64,000 bases of DNA from an uncultured Flavobacteriales bacterium. GTDB lineage: Bacteria; Bacteroidota; Bacteroidia; Flavobacteriales_D; Sanyastnellaceae. Below, piece by piece: positions 1-8,221 of this stretch. The notes under the pieces were generated by a model. It had not been told where the DNA came from. It saw nothing but the letters and a program-made list of their open reading frames with translations, and made no database searches. The stretch is taken from NCBI GenBank assembly GCA_937881575.1, contig CALGEI010000042.1:1-64000 (forward strand), written 5' to 3'. Numbering within the stretch: the stretch's first letter is position 1; the number at the start of each line of letters is the position of its first letter. The position numbers and the translations under genes are program-made.

Positions 1-325
1 ATGGCATTCCGCAAAATTTGTAATTATTACCGTCGTATTGAATAAAAGCTTCAACATTCGTCCCAATCATTCTAACATGTGTAGCAGTTGGAAAATCATT
101 TGCAGAAGGCGATGATGATGCAGGTAGTAGATAAAAATTGGATTCTGGGGCAGTTACTTGAGTTGAGAAATCCCACACTCCATTGACTGAAGCGTTACTA
201 ACAGCAGTTGCCATGCCTTTAACAGTAAATTCCATTCCTGCTGGAGGAATTGTTGGTGCGTTAATCGTTTGTGAAAAACAGACATAAGATGAAGCTGTAA
301 TCAGTGTAAGTAATAGCTTTTTCAT
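1..325 (-). CDS. Secreted protein, N-terminal part only (cut by window start)
   Basis: Leftward reading frame open from an ATG at 323-325 to the edge of the window, about 108 codons. The protein begins with a clear signal peptide (MKKLLLTLITASSYVCFSQ, cleavage after the Ser-Gln region), followed by a soluble beta-rich segment with many Thr, Ser, Asn and Pro. I do not recognise a domain. The stretch is much poorer in GC than the genes after position 740, with Lys/Asn/Ile-rich codon use. It diverges from the gene fragment at 381-674. Because the 3' part is missing, a sorting domain at the C-terminus cannot be assessed. Confidence 0.6.
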   Translation of the reverse strand, partial: MKKLLLTLITASSYVCFSQTINAPTIPPAGMEFTVKGMATAVSNASVNGVWDFSTQVTAPESNFYLLPASSSPSANDFPTATHVRMIGTNVEAFIQYDGNNYKFCGMP

Positions 326-380
326 GTTTAAAATTTTTAAATAGTGTACAAATAACAGCTTTTTTTTAATAAAATTTTAA

Positions 381-674
381 CAAATTGTAAAAAATGGACT
401 TAAAGTAACATCTTGTTTTGGAGGGTATGTTGAGTTCTCAATGAACCTTTCAAGTATCACAAAGATGAGATTTTGGGCAAAAGGTAGTAGTCCAAAAGTT
501 ATTGTTGACGGGACATTAATAAATACCACAATGATTCAGGGGGCAAGTAATACTTGGATGCAACTTGAAACTCAAAGCATTGCTTCGGGTGCTCACACCA
601 TTAGAATCGATTTTCCTAGGTCGCCTGTGTATCGCACTTTGTATGTTGACGAGATCGAGTTTTACGCATACTAA
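381..674 (+). pseudogene. Orphan C-terminal fragment of a secreted carbohydrate-binding-like protein
   Basis: An ATG at 441 would give a 77-residue protein, but the coding pattern clearly continues upstream in the same frame through V-T-S-C-F-G-G-Y-V-E-F-S to the in-frame stop at 378-380. The segment reads like the end of a beta-sandwich domain (K-M-R-F-W-A-K-G, V-I-V-D-G-T, H-T-I-R-I-D-F and a final Y-V-D-E-I-E-F-Y). It has no signal peptide, and only 56 bases separate its open frame from the divergent gene at 1-325, so no room remains for the missing N-terminal part. I read it as a truncated remnant rather than a functional gene. GC content is low, like the preceding gene. A genuine small ORF starting at 441 remains possible. 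Confidence 0.45.
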
Positions 675-789
675 CAGCTGTAATTTTTTGCACTTAATAA
701 CATAAACTATACTCTTAAAGGTTAGATAAGAGGAGTATAGCCTCTACTTTGCCCTTCATTTTCGAGGCGCTGACTGCTCAGGGCTTGAA

Positions 790-803
790 GCGCCCGCGGG
801 CGC
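790..803. repeat. Perfect 14-bp GC-only palindrome
   Basis: GCGCCCGCGGGCGC is self-complementary over its full length. It lies at the point where base composition jumps from AT-rich to GC-rich, in the 221-base gap between the gene fragment and the TIGR03032-like gene. It could be an operator or part of a hairpin, but no T-tract follows, so it is not a standard terminator. No other feature is visible in the gap. Confidence 0.5.
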
Positions 804-895
804 CCGTAGGCTCACCTCAAATGACCGCATGCCGCGCCCATTCCGTGCCTTGATTTTTTCAGTTTGATAATGCGTAGTTTTAGGATCCACGGATC

Positions 896-1999
896 TTGAT
901 CAACCACATGCCACAGCCCATTCCGCCCTTCACTTGTACGTATTCACCGCAGGTGCCTGAGTTGCTTTACGATTTGGGTTGCAGCATTGCGTTATCGACG
1001 TACCAAGCAGGTAAATTGGTCATTATTTCGGCGAAAGATCGCCAGTCCTTGAGCCAGTTGCCACGCTCCTTCGAAAAAGCCATGGGGGTCGCCGAAGATC
1101 CCCATCAGGACAAGCTGGCGATCGCATTTCGGGATTCCGTCACCGTCTTTCGCAACTCATCGCAGTTGGCTGAATTTTATCCAAAATCGCCGGGAGTCTA
1201 TGATGCGATGTACATGCCGCGGTCTACGTATCACACCGGTCCGTTGGACATTCATGATGTGCATTTTGATGCGGACGGCGGATTGGTTGCTGTGAACACC
1301 CTGTTTTCGTGCATCATGCGGGTGGACGAGGCCTACAATTTTACACCGATTTGGACCCCGCCATTCATTGATAAAATGGCCCCAGAGGATCGCTGCCACC
1401 TCAATGGATTGGCCATGGAAAACGGAAAACCCCGATACGTAACGGCTTTTAATCAAGGCAATAGTGAACGAAGCTGGCGGGAACGCATCACCGAGACGGG
1501 CGTGGTCATGGACGTCGAAACGAACGAGGTGGTTTCGGAGGGATTGGCCATGCCGCACTCACCAATGATTGTGGATGGTGAGCTTTATGTGCTCATGTCC
1601 GCTACGGGTGAATTGGTGCGCATTGACCGTTCAACAGGGAAGCGGGAAGTGGTCGCAGCATTGGGTGGTTTTGTGCGCGGCATGTCGCGGTGTGGCGACT
1701 ACCTCTTCATTGGCGTTTCGAAAATTCGAGAAAAATCCAAGACGTTTGGAAAATTGGCTCATCAGTTTCCGCAAAATGAAGCCGGAATTGTCATCTTACA
1801 CTTGCCTACAGCGAGCAAAGTGGGGGCCATTCAGTATCGGGCCTCTGTGGAAGAGATTTATGATGTGCACATTCTCAATAACAAACGACGTCCCAACATC
1901 ATCAACCCGAAAGATGCCATACATTCGGATGGGATTACATTGCCTGGATCAACTTATTGGCGGCAAAACAAAAAAGACTCCGTGAACCATGAATCGTAA
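896..1999 (+). CDS. TIGR03032 (DUF4915)-like protein
   Basis: A 367-residue protein, length typical of the TIGR03032 family of conserved proteins of unknown function. Matching features are the N-terminal S-T-Y-Q-A-G-K-L motif, a central H-L-N-G-L-A with following P-R-Y-V-T-A-F-N, and repeated beta-propeller-like blades (V-V-A-A-L-G-G-F-V-R-G-M). No signal peptide or membrane segment is visible, so it is probably cytoplasmic. The frame opens with TTG at 896; an ATG at 908 (M-P-Q-P-I-P-P-F) is an equally good start. Its 3' end overlaps the next gene by 11 bases, implying translational coupling with an exported FG-GAP protein. In other bacteria the family sits in peptide or polysaccharide-related contexts, but its biochemical role is not known to me. 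Confidence 0.7.
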   Translation: MINHMPQPIPPFTCTYSPQVPELLYDLGCSIALSTYQAGKLVIISAKDRQSLSQLPRSFEKAMGVAEDPHQDKLAIAFRDSVTVFRNSSQLAEFYPKSPGVYDAMYMPRSTYHTGPLDIHDVHFDADGGLVAVNTLFSCIMRVDEAYNFTPIWTPPFIDKMAPEDRCHLNGLAMENGKPRYVTAFNQGNSERSWRERITETGVVMDVETNEVVSEGLAMPHSPMIVDGELYVLMSATGELVRIDRSTGKREVVAALGGFVRGMSRCGDYLFIGVSKIREKSKTFGKLAHQFPQNEAGIVILHLPTASKVGAIQYRASVEEIYDVHILNNKRRPNIINPKDAIHSDGITLPGSTYWRQNKKDSVNHES

Positions 2000-3533
2000 C
2001 ATCCAACACTTTGCTCGGAAAAGACGGCAGCTGGAACTCGCTGTGCAGCGCCTATCTGGGTGTATGGCAGAAACCAACGGTCAAGTAACAGCCGACATGC
2101 AGCGCCTCATTCAACAAGTCAAGGCGCTTGTAGCAGAGCTGAGTCATGTGTTTTCCAGGGCGTATTTGAGACGCGTGCTGGGAGGGGTGGCGCTTGTCAT
2201 CGGTTCGGCAACGAGCACGGAGTCCATGGCGCAGTCATTTGCTCCAGCCATCACAAATCCATTTGGTGCCGCAGAGCAAAACAACCAAATGGCATGGATC
2301 AATTTTGAATTGGTCGATATGGATGCGGATGGCGATTTGGACATGATGGCGGTGCAATTTCCAACGGATTATTCATATTATAACGCTGTCAATCTGGCCT
2401 TCCAAGAAAATACAGGCATACCGGAAGCCGCTGCATTTGGTCCGATCCAATCAGGCAATCCATTGGGGCTCAACCCCCTCATTGTGAACGGATGGGACGT
2501 CGTGTATTCCGCCGGAGGATTGGGCATTGATGTAGTGGATTTAGATGGCGATGGTGATTTCGACGTCATCATGGGTGCGCGCTATATTTACGGGTACAAC
2601 TATTCGCCCTATGCTTATCTCTATGAAAGCAATGCGTTGTTTTGGTTGGAAAATGTGGGGACACCTGCAGTTCCGCAGTTGTCAGCGCCATTGGAATTGA
2701 ATCCTTTTGGGTTTGACTTGGGGGCGCTTTCAGCAGAAGAGGAGACGTACAACTTCGACTATGAATTTGTGGACATCGATGGGGATGGAGATTTTGATTT
2801 GATTGGAACCACATTAGAATACATGGATGGTTCCTATGGGTACTTTCATCGATTTTTTTGGTGCGAAAACACGGGTTCTGCGACGAGCCCAGCGTTTGCG
2901 CCAATCGAAATGAACCCATTTGGTTTGGCTGCGGAGTCGGGGGCGATGTTGAATATGGGGCTCTCCTTTTCGGTGGAGTCTGCCGATCTCGATGGCGATG
3001 GGGACATGGACTTGATTCAAGCCGTGTATTTTGATGCTGAAACGCCCTATTCAGAAGTGCATTTCTTTGAGAACCTGGGGTCTTCAACAGAACCAAACTT
3101 TGAATCAGCAGTCGTGAATCCATTTGGTTTGCAAGCAGGCATGTCAACCGGCGTTCGTTCTGTGGCATTCGGCGACATTGACAACGACGGTGATTTGGAC
3201 TTCTTCGCCAACGACTTCCTGACGGCCACTTATTCCTACGGAGAATCCTACACGATGGAATTCCAGGAAAACGTCACTCCCGCATCCATTCGTCACAACA
3301 CCCAACCCCATTCGATTGGCGTATACCCCAACCCCACAGCGGAGTTCATCCGATTGGATATGGGCAACCTGAAGGTGCTGGATGTCCATGTTTTGGATGC
3401 CCAAGGCAAAGAGGTGCTGCACTGCAATCCGCAGGATCGCCAATTGCACGTTGGCCATTTGCCATCAGGCACCTACGTCCTTCGCGCACAAACATCCCAG
3501 GGGATGACCAGCAGCCGTTTTGTGATTTTGTGA
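1989..3533 (+). CDS. FG-GAP/VCBS-type repeat protein with T9SS sorting domain and extended N-region
   Basis: A 514-residue exported protein. Residues 1-58 are a charged, helix-prone region (K-R-R-Q-L-E-L, Q-R-L-I-Q-Q-V-K), followed by a hydrophobic core (about 62-77, V-L-G-G-V-A-L-V-I-G) and an A-Q-like cleavage site near 82. The mature part carries five Ca-binding-type loops (D-x-D-x-D-G-D-x-D), each preceded by an N-P-F-G-L/F-like phrase, as in FG-GAP/VCBS beta-propellers. The last ~75 residues are a T9SS type A domain beginning G-V-Y-P-N-P and ending S-S-R-F-V-I-L. The start at 1989 overlaps the upstream stop by 11 bases, supporting coupled expression and the long N-region. Likely surface-bound or released through T9SS; ligand unknown. 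Confidence 0.85.
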   Translation: MNRNIQHFARKRRQLELAVQRLSGCMAETNGQVTADMQRLIQQVKALVAELSHVFSRAYLRRVLGGVALVIGSATSTESMAQSFAPAITNPFGAAEQNNQMAWINFELVDMDADGDLDMMAVQFPTDYSYYNAVNLAFQENTGIPEAAAFGPIQSGNPLGLNPLIVNGWDVVYSAGGLGIDVVDLDGDGDFDVIMGARYIYGYNYSPYAYLYESNALFWLENVGTPAVPQLSAPLELNPFGFDLGALSAEEETYNFDYEFVDIDGDGDFDLIGTTLEYMDGSYGYFHRFFWCENTGSATSPAFAPIEMNPFGLAAESGAMLNMGLSFSVESADLDGDGDMDLIQAVYFDAETPYSEVHFFENLGSSTEPNFESAVVNPFGLQAGMSTGVRSVAFGDIDNDGDLDFFANDFLTATYSYGESYTMEFQENVTPASIRHNTQPHSIGVYPNPTAEFIRLDMGNLKVLDVHVLDAQGKEVLHCNPQDRQLHVGHLPSGTYVLRAQTSQGMTSSRFVIL

Positions 3534-3741
3534 CAACATCTCTTTCGTGTTGTGTGTTTTCTGTCTAGAGCGGAGCATGTGATGCGTTGGTGCGTTTTCG
3601 ATATCGACCCAACAAAACTCAAGAAATGCATAGGCCGTTCCAAGCTGCAGCAGCCATTCAACTCGCACAAATTCGTACCGAAGGAATTCACTTTTGCGCC
3701 CATGTCGTTCTCATGTCGACCGTCTGCGGTAACTTGAAACG

Positions 3742-4317
3742 GTGAACGCGCTACGAACGTATCTGGAGCAACATCTCACCATTTCGGACACGGATTGGCA
3801 GATTATCGCGCAGCGATTGACGCCATCGGAGTGCCCGAAGGGCACCAAGCTGACCACCGCTGGGCGGGTCGAAGACCGGTTGTATTTCATTCTCGACGGT
3901 GCCTTCAGACTCTATTTCGAAACAGAATCCAAGGAGACCACACTGGACATCGGCTTCGCCCATTCCTTGATTAGCAGCTATTCTTCCTACATCACCCGGC
4001 GCCCTTCTGACTTCAATTTGGAGGCACTCACCGCCTGTCGATTTATGAGCATTCGGCATGCTGATTTGTCGGAGATGTATGCGTTGACAGACTGCGGGCA
4101 CGAGCTGGGACGCATTCTTACGGAGCAGATCTACCTGTATTTTTCAAGCAGAGAGAACGCCTTTCTCCTGCGATCCCCCACCGAGCGTTACCTCGACCTC
4201 TTCAAACAGCAGCCACGACTCATCAAGGAGATTCCGCTCAAGCACCTCGCTTCCTACATCGGCGTGACGCCCCAGGCATTGAGTCGCATCCGCGCCAGAA
4301 TTGTCCAAACCGATTAG
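3742..4317 (+). CDS. Crp/Fnr-family transcriptional regulator
   Basis: 191 residues starting at GTG 3742. Residues ~15-115 form a cyclic-nucleotide-binding-like beta-roll (C-P-K-G-T-K-L, L-Y-F-I-L-D-G-A-F-R-L-Y), and residues ~150-190 form a winged helix-turn-helix ending I-P-L-K-H-L-A-S-Y-I-G-V-T-P-Q-A-L-S-R-I-R, the usual recognition helix pattern of short Bacteroidota Crp-like proteins. The glycine/glutamate/arginine signature for cAMP binding is not obvious, so the effector is unknown. It sits 67 bases upstream of the YiaA/B and sodium/solute symporter genes in the same direction and could control them; this is inferred from position only. Confidence 0.85.
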   Translation: MNALRTYLEQHLTISDTDWQIIAQRLTPSECPKGTKLTTAGRVEDRLYFILDGAFRLYFETESKETTLDIGFAHSLISSYSSYITRRPSDFNLEALTACRFMSIRHADLSEMYALTDCGHELGRILTEQIYLYFSSRENAFLLRSPTERYLDLFKQQPRLIKEIPLKHLASYIGVTPQALSRIRARIVQTD

Positions 4318-4384
4318 TTAACCGAGGTTCATTGTGAGGATTGGTGATCCGCCGAATCTTTGTCATTCAAATTAAAACAAACGA

Positions 4385-4852
4385 ATGATGGACGATTTCA
4401 ATGACAACCAACCAAGCAGCTGGGCCGACAACAAAGAGGTCACAACGGCCAATAGTAGCAAACCTACTTCGGCTTTTGTGGGCGCATCATGGTTCGCACT
4501 GCTGACGGGTATCGTGTCGTTTTGCGTAGGACTATGGAATGCCGACATGATGCTCAACGAGAAGGGCTATTACTTCACCATTTTACTTTTCGGACTCTTC
4601 AGCGTGATTTCCCTTCAAAAGGCAGTTCGCGACCGGATGGAAGGCATCCCCGTCACGGACATTTATTACGGCATTGCCTGGTTTGCGACGCTCGCGTCTA
4701 CGGTGTTGCTTGTGATCGGGCTGTTCAATGCCGAACTGTGGCTGAGTGAAAAAGGATTCTACGGCATGTCATTCACGCTGAGCTTGTTCGCGGGCATTGC
4801 GGTCCAGAAAAACGTCCGCGACTTGGCCATGTCAGATGAAAAGGAACTCTAA
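4385..4852 (+). CDS. YiaA/YiaB-type two-repeat inner-membrane protein
   Basis: 155 residues with two tandem copies of a two-helix unit. Each has a hydrophobic helix followed by N-A-[DE]-[ML]-x-L-[NS]-E-K-G-[YF]-Y/G, a second helix, and a terminal Q-K-[AN]-V-R-D. This matches the YiaAB two-helix domain (Pfam PF05360). The cytoplasmic N-terminus (about 35 residues) is polar. Its function is not established in any organism I know. It lies between the Crp-like regulator and the DUF4212/SSS symporter pair, which suggests common regulation. Two ATG codons at 4385 and 4388 are adjacent; the first is used here. Confidence 0.85.
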   Translation: MMDDFNDNQPSSWADNKEVTTANSSKPTSAFVGASWFALLTGIVSFCVGLWNADMMLNEKGYYFTILLFGLFSVISLQKAVRDRMEGIPVTDIYYGIAWFATLASTVLLVIGLFNAELWLSEKGFYGMSFTLSLFAGIAVQKNVRDLAMSDEKEL

Positions 4853-4934
4853 ACTGAGGGGGTCTTATTGGTGAAATTCTGACGGATTTCGGGAGAGGTG
4901 TCCGGCGTTGTTGTGTACCTTGAAAGTCAACACG

Positions 4935-5198
4935 ATGCCCATGAACGATCCCGAAAAGCAGCAGGCGTATTGGCGGGAAAACCTCCGCTACCTCGTCATT
5001 TTGCTGACCATCTGGTTCTTGGTTTCCTTTGGAGCCGGGATCCTATTCAAAGACGCACTGAATGCATTCACCATGGGCGGATTCAAGGTGGGGTTTTGGT
5101 TTGCCCAACAAGGCAGCATGGTGGTGTTTGTCGTCCTGATTTTTGCTTACGTTTTTCTGATGAATCGGCTGGATAAAAAATACCAGTACGATGAGTGA
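4935..5198 (+). CDS. DUF4212 small subunit of a sodium/solute symporter
   Basis: An 87-residue protein starting M-P-M-N-D-P-E-K-Q-Q-A-Y-W-R-E-N-L; a second ATG at 4941 is also usable. It has two membrane helices (about 18-40 and 53-78) separated by a short loop with F-K-V-G-F-W-F-A-Q-Q-G-S, the hallmark of the DUF4212/TIGR03647 family. This family is found next to, and believed to work with, the VC_2705-type large SSS subunit. Its stop lies inside the next gene (8-base overlap at 5191-5198), so the two are translationally coupled. Longer in-frame TTG starts exist upstream but add residues that do not fit the family. Confidence 0.9.
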   Translation: MPMNDPEKQQAYWRENLRYLVILLTIWFLVSFGAGILFKDALNAFTMGGFKVGFWFAQQGSMVVFVVLIFAYVFLMNRLDKKYQYDE

Positions 5199-6933
5199 GC
5201 TTTTCAGTCAGATGGACGTCCAAACCTGGACCTACCTCATCGTCGCCATCACGTTCGCGCTGTACATCGGGATCGCGATTTGGTTCAAAGCGAGTTCAAC
5301 AAAGGATTTTTATGTCGCCGGTGGCGGCGTGTCTCCGTGGGCCAACGGCATGGCTACAGCGGCCGATTGGATGAGCGCGGCATCGTTCATTTCCATGGCC
5401 GGAATCATCTCCTTTGCCGGGTATGACGGCGCGGTCTACCTGATGGGTTGGACGGGCGGTTATGTGTTGCTGGCCTTGTTGCTCGCACCGTACTTGCGCA
5501 AGTTTGGCAAGTTCACCGTCCCTGATTTCATTGGCGATCGGTACTATTCGAAAAATGCGCGAATGGTCGCCGTGGCGTGTGCACTCCTGGTGTCATTTAC
5601 TTACGTGGCCGGACAGATGCGCGGAGTGGGGATTGTGTTTTCACGTTTCCTCGAAGTGGACATCACCACCGGCGTGTTAATCGGCATGGCCATCGTCCTG
5701 TTTTATGCGGTGATCGGGGGAATGAAGGGCATCACCTACACCCAAGTGGCCCAATACTGTGTGTTGATTTTTGCGTTCATGGTTCCGGCTGTTTTCATCT
5801 CCATCCAGATGACAGGCCATGCGATCCCGCAGTTGGGTTTTGGAGGCCAAGTCAACGACGGTTCAGGCGTGTATTTGCTGGACAAGCTCGATGGCTTGAG
5901 CACGCAATTGGGCTTTGCTGCCTATACGGAAGGCTCGAAATCCTTGGTGGACATCTTCGCCATCACTCTGGCCTTGATGGCGGGGACGGCCGGATTGCCG
6001 CATGTGATTGTGCGGTTTTTCACAGTCAAACGCGTGCGCGACGCCCGCAAATCGGCCGGCATCGCCTTGTTGTTGATCGTGATCTTGTATTCCACCGCTC
6101 CAGCCGTGGCCGTATTTGCCCGCACCAACATGATCGAAACGGTGTCCAACGAGCCGTACAGCGAGATGCCAGAATGGTTCAGTAAGTGGGAACTCACCGG
6201 ACTGCTCACCTTCACCGATAAGAACCACGATGGGATCATCCAGTACGTGCAGGACGAAACGCAGAATGAGTTGGTGATCGACCGGGACATCATGGTCCTG
6301 GCCAATCCCGAAATCGCCCAATTGCCCAACTGGTTGATCGCGCTGGTCGCAGCGGGAGCATTGGCCGCAGCGTTGTCCACGGCCGCGGGATTGCTCATGG
6401 TGATCTCCGCATCGGTCTCACACGATTTGATCAAGACAATCATCAACCCCAACATCACGGAAAAAGGGGAGTTGTTGGCAGCGCGGTTATCCGCCACAGC
6501 TGCCGTCGCCGTTGCAGGCTACTTCGGCATCAATCCACCGGGCTTTGTGGCCGCGGTGGTGGCATTGGCCTTCGGCCTCGCAGCAGCCTCGTTTTTTCCG
6601 GCCATCATTTTGGGGATTTTCCACAAACGGATGAACAAGGAAGGCGCCATTGCGGGCATGGTCGTTGGCATGGTCACCATGATTTTCTACATCCTCAAGT
6701 TCAAATTTGGGGTGTTTGATGGCGGCAAGGAAGCGGTGAGCGCATTGAAGGATTCGTGGTGGTTTGGCATCTCACCCGAAGGGTTTGGGTCGATCGCGAT
6801 GCTGATCAATTTCGTTGTGTCCCTGGTCGTGATGCGCTTCACGCCACCGCCACCGAAAGACGTCCAAGAGCTGGTCGAGAACATCCGCATCCCAGGGGGT
6901 GAGAAGGACATCCCGGCACCGCAGGTGCATTGA
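5191..6933 (+). CDS. Sodium:solute symporter large subunit (VC_2705 type, possible carboxylate/acetate uptake)
   Basis: 580 residues with about 13 membrane helices, typical of the SSS family. Signature stretches are F-Y-V-A-G-G-G-V-S-P-W-A-N-G near the N-terminus, A-A-D-W-M-S-A-A-S-F, G-G-M-K-G-I-T-Y-T-Q and G-L-P-H-V-I-V-R-F-F. The extra loop between helices containing D-K-N-H-D-G-I-I-Q-Y-V-Q-D-E is characteristic of the TIGR03648 subfamily that partners with DUF4212. Related transporters carry acetate or other small carboxylates with Na+; the substrate here is not shown by sequence. It overlaps the small subunit by 8 bases. The gap after it to 7211 (278 bases) holds no gene or terminator I can see. 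Confidence 0.9.
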   Translation: MSELFSQMDVQTWTYLIVAITFALYIGIAIWFKASSTKDFYVAGGGVSPWANGMATAADWMSAASFISMAGIISFAGYDGAVYLMGWTGGYVLLALLLAPYLRKFGKFTVPDFIGDRYYSKNARMVAVACALLVSFTYVAGQMRGVGIVFSRFLEVDITTGVLIGMAIVLFYAVIGGMKGITYTQVAQYCVLIFAFMVPAVFISIQMTGHAIPQLGFGGQVNDGSGVYLLDKLDGLSTQLGFAAYTEGSKSLVDIFAITLALMAGTAGLPHVIVRFFTVKRVRDARKSAGIALLLIVILYSTAPAVAVFARTNMIETVSNEPYSEMPEWFSKWELTGLLTFTDKNHDGIIQYVQDETQNELVIDRDIMVLANPEIAQLPNWLIALVAAGALAAALSTAAGLLMVISASVSHDLIKTIINPNITEKGELLAARLSATAAVAVAGYFGINPPGFVAAVVALAFGLAAASFFPAIILGIFHKRMNKEGAIAGMVVGMVTMIFYILKFKFGVFDGGKEAVSALKDSWWFGISPEGFGSIAMLINFVVSLVVMRFTPPPPKDVQELVENIRIPGGEKDIPAPQVH

Positions 6934-7211
6934 ACTGAAACGGATTGAAGAAAAGCATGCCCGTTGGGTTTTCAAGCTTTCACTTCAAGGAGAGCGACTT
7001 TCCAACACTCCCTGCGTTTTTGTTAAAATGATGGCATAAAAGTCCTGTGAATGCCCGTATTTCGAAGTGATTACTTCATTCATACTTGTTGCTCTTCAAT
7101 CCTTTCGTTTTTTTGGAGTGCTTTTGACTGCAGTTGTCTCCTTGGAAACGAGATAAAGGCCCCATTGAAACAACGCGGTACCTCAATTATACTTTATAAA
7201 ACACCATCCTG

Positions 7212-7592
7212 ATGAAATCAAAAACAGCCCTCACCGTCATCCCATCCGTCCTCATGTTCGTGGGGCTGGTGTTTGCATTCTTCCCGGACTTGATCAACGA
7301 CAAGCTTTTCGTCGATCTGGATGGCCGTGCCAATGATATTGCCCGATTGCTGCGACGTGTGATCGGTTCTTCAGCAATCGGCATGGCGATCATCCTCCTA
7401 TCGTGCCGTGAATTGACGGGTGCAGATGCACAAAAGGTGTTGTACGGTTTTGTTGGTGCAGCAGCGTGTATCGTGGGGTCCATCATCGCGGTAGCCGTAA
7501 CAGGAACAGACCCATTTCCAACACCGCCCGTGGTCATGTTCTTCGTATTGATGGCCATTGCCTTGACCTCGGCTCGAAAAATCCAATCTTAA
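7212..7592 (+). CDS. Small four-helix membrane protein, unknown function
   Basis: 126 residues, four predicted membrane helices (about 7-28, 48-66, 78-97 and 104-119), with an N-terminal signal-anchor-like first helix and a polar loop D-G-R-A-N-D-I-A-R-L-L-R-R between helices 1 and 2. No family recognised. It ends 11 bases before the lipoprotein gene at 7604 and is probably co-transcribed with it. Confidence 0.7.
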   Translation: MKSKTALTVIPSVLMFVGLVFAFFPDLINDKLFVDLDGRANDIARLLRRVIGSSAIGMAIILLSCRELTGADAQKVLYGFVGAAACIVGSIIAVAVTGTDPFPTPPVVMFFVLMAIALTSARKIQS

Positions 7593-7603
7593 AATCCTCA
7601 ACC

Positions 7604-8119
7604 ATGAAAAACTCTCTTTACGGGTGCGCTGCTGCGGCCATCCTATTCGCGTTGGCAACCACCACGGGATGCCAACCAACTTCCAACGTGGAAGCAACCT
7701 TCAATGCCAATGCGATCACGGCGGGCAAGGTATTCGAAGATTTCGCTGCTGAAACGGAAAGCTTTTTCTCGCACTTTAGCGCGGATGCGCTGTGGAGTGG
7801 AAATGCCGTTGGGAGTCCCGATACGTTGTCGTTGTATACGGTGGCGGCTAGTTATGGCGATGCTTGGGCGAAATACGATTACCGCTTGGTGGAAGAACCT
7901 TATTTCTTGCCAGGGGTGAACCCTGACACCAAGAAGACGGACGGCTCCGTGCGTGGCTACTTCCGCTGGGAGATTTCCAAAGCGGCCACCGATTCCACGG
8001 AGGCGCTTTCAGTTGAAGTCAAGTTGTATGAATCCTTCGATTTCAACCCGGAAGGCAAAATCCGGTGGACCCAGGTCTACGGCGATTTGGGCGCGGCCTA
8101 TCGCCTACTCGAAGAGTAA
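7604..8119 (+). CDS. Lipoprotein, possibly SnoaL/NTF2-like
   Basis: 171 residues beginning at ATG 7604, with a lipoprotein signal (L-A-T-T-T-G-C as lipobox). The remaining ~150 residues look like one alpha+beta domain with many aromatic residues and the phrase S-V-R-G-Y-F-R-W-E-I-S, followed by strands ending Y-G-D-L-G-A-A-Y-R-L-L-E-E. The pattern of a helical N-terminal half and curved strands resembles SnoaL/NTF2-like proteins, but this is a guess. An in-frame extension upstream to 7466 overlaps the preceding gene and is rejected because it would bury the lipobox. A strong terminator follows at 8161. Confidence 0.75.
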   Translation: MKNSLYGCAAAAILFALATTTGCQPTSNVEATFNANAITAGKVFEDFAAETESFFSHFSADALWSGNAVGSPDTLSLYTVAASYGDAWAKYDYRLVEEPYFLPGVNPDTKKTDGSVRGYFRWEISKAATDSTEALSVEVKLYESFDFNPEGKIRWTQVYGDLGAAYRLLEE

Positions 8120-8160
8120 TGCCGTTGCGGTTTGGAAGGCTCAGAGCCCTCCGCTTAAGA

Positions 8161-8197
8161 AAGCCCTTTCGCTCAGCGCGAAGGGGCTTTTTTTTTG
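8161..8197 (+). terminator. Rho-independent terminator after the lipoprotein gene
   Basis: A 12-bp stem (AAGCCCTTTCGC / GCGAAGGGGCTT, one T-G pair) with a 5-base loop TCAGC, followed by a run of T. It lies 42 bases after the lipoprotein stop and 25 bases before the DoxX start. Confidence 0.9.
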
Positions 8198-8221
8198 TGC
8201 TGACGTCATTACATTCGTGGC

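Noticed and set aside
1157-1558. Long minus-strand frame opposite the TIGR03032-like gene
   Set aside because: Its translation is unlike a protein, and the + strand frame has clear family motifs across the same bases.
2569-3168. 199-codon minus-strand frame within the FG-GAP gene
   Set aside because: Shadow frame with Ser/Pro/His bias; the plus-strand reading has five conserved calcium loops there.
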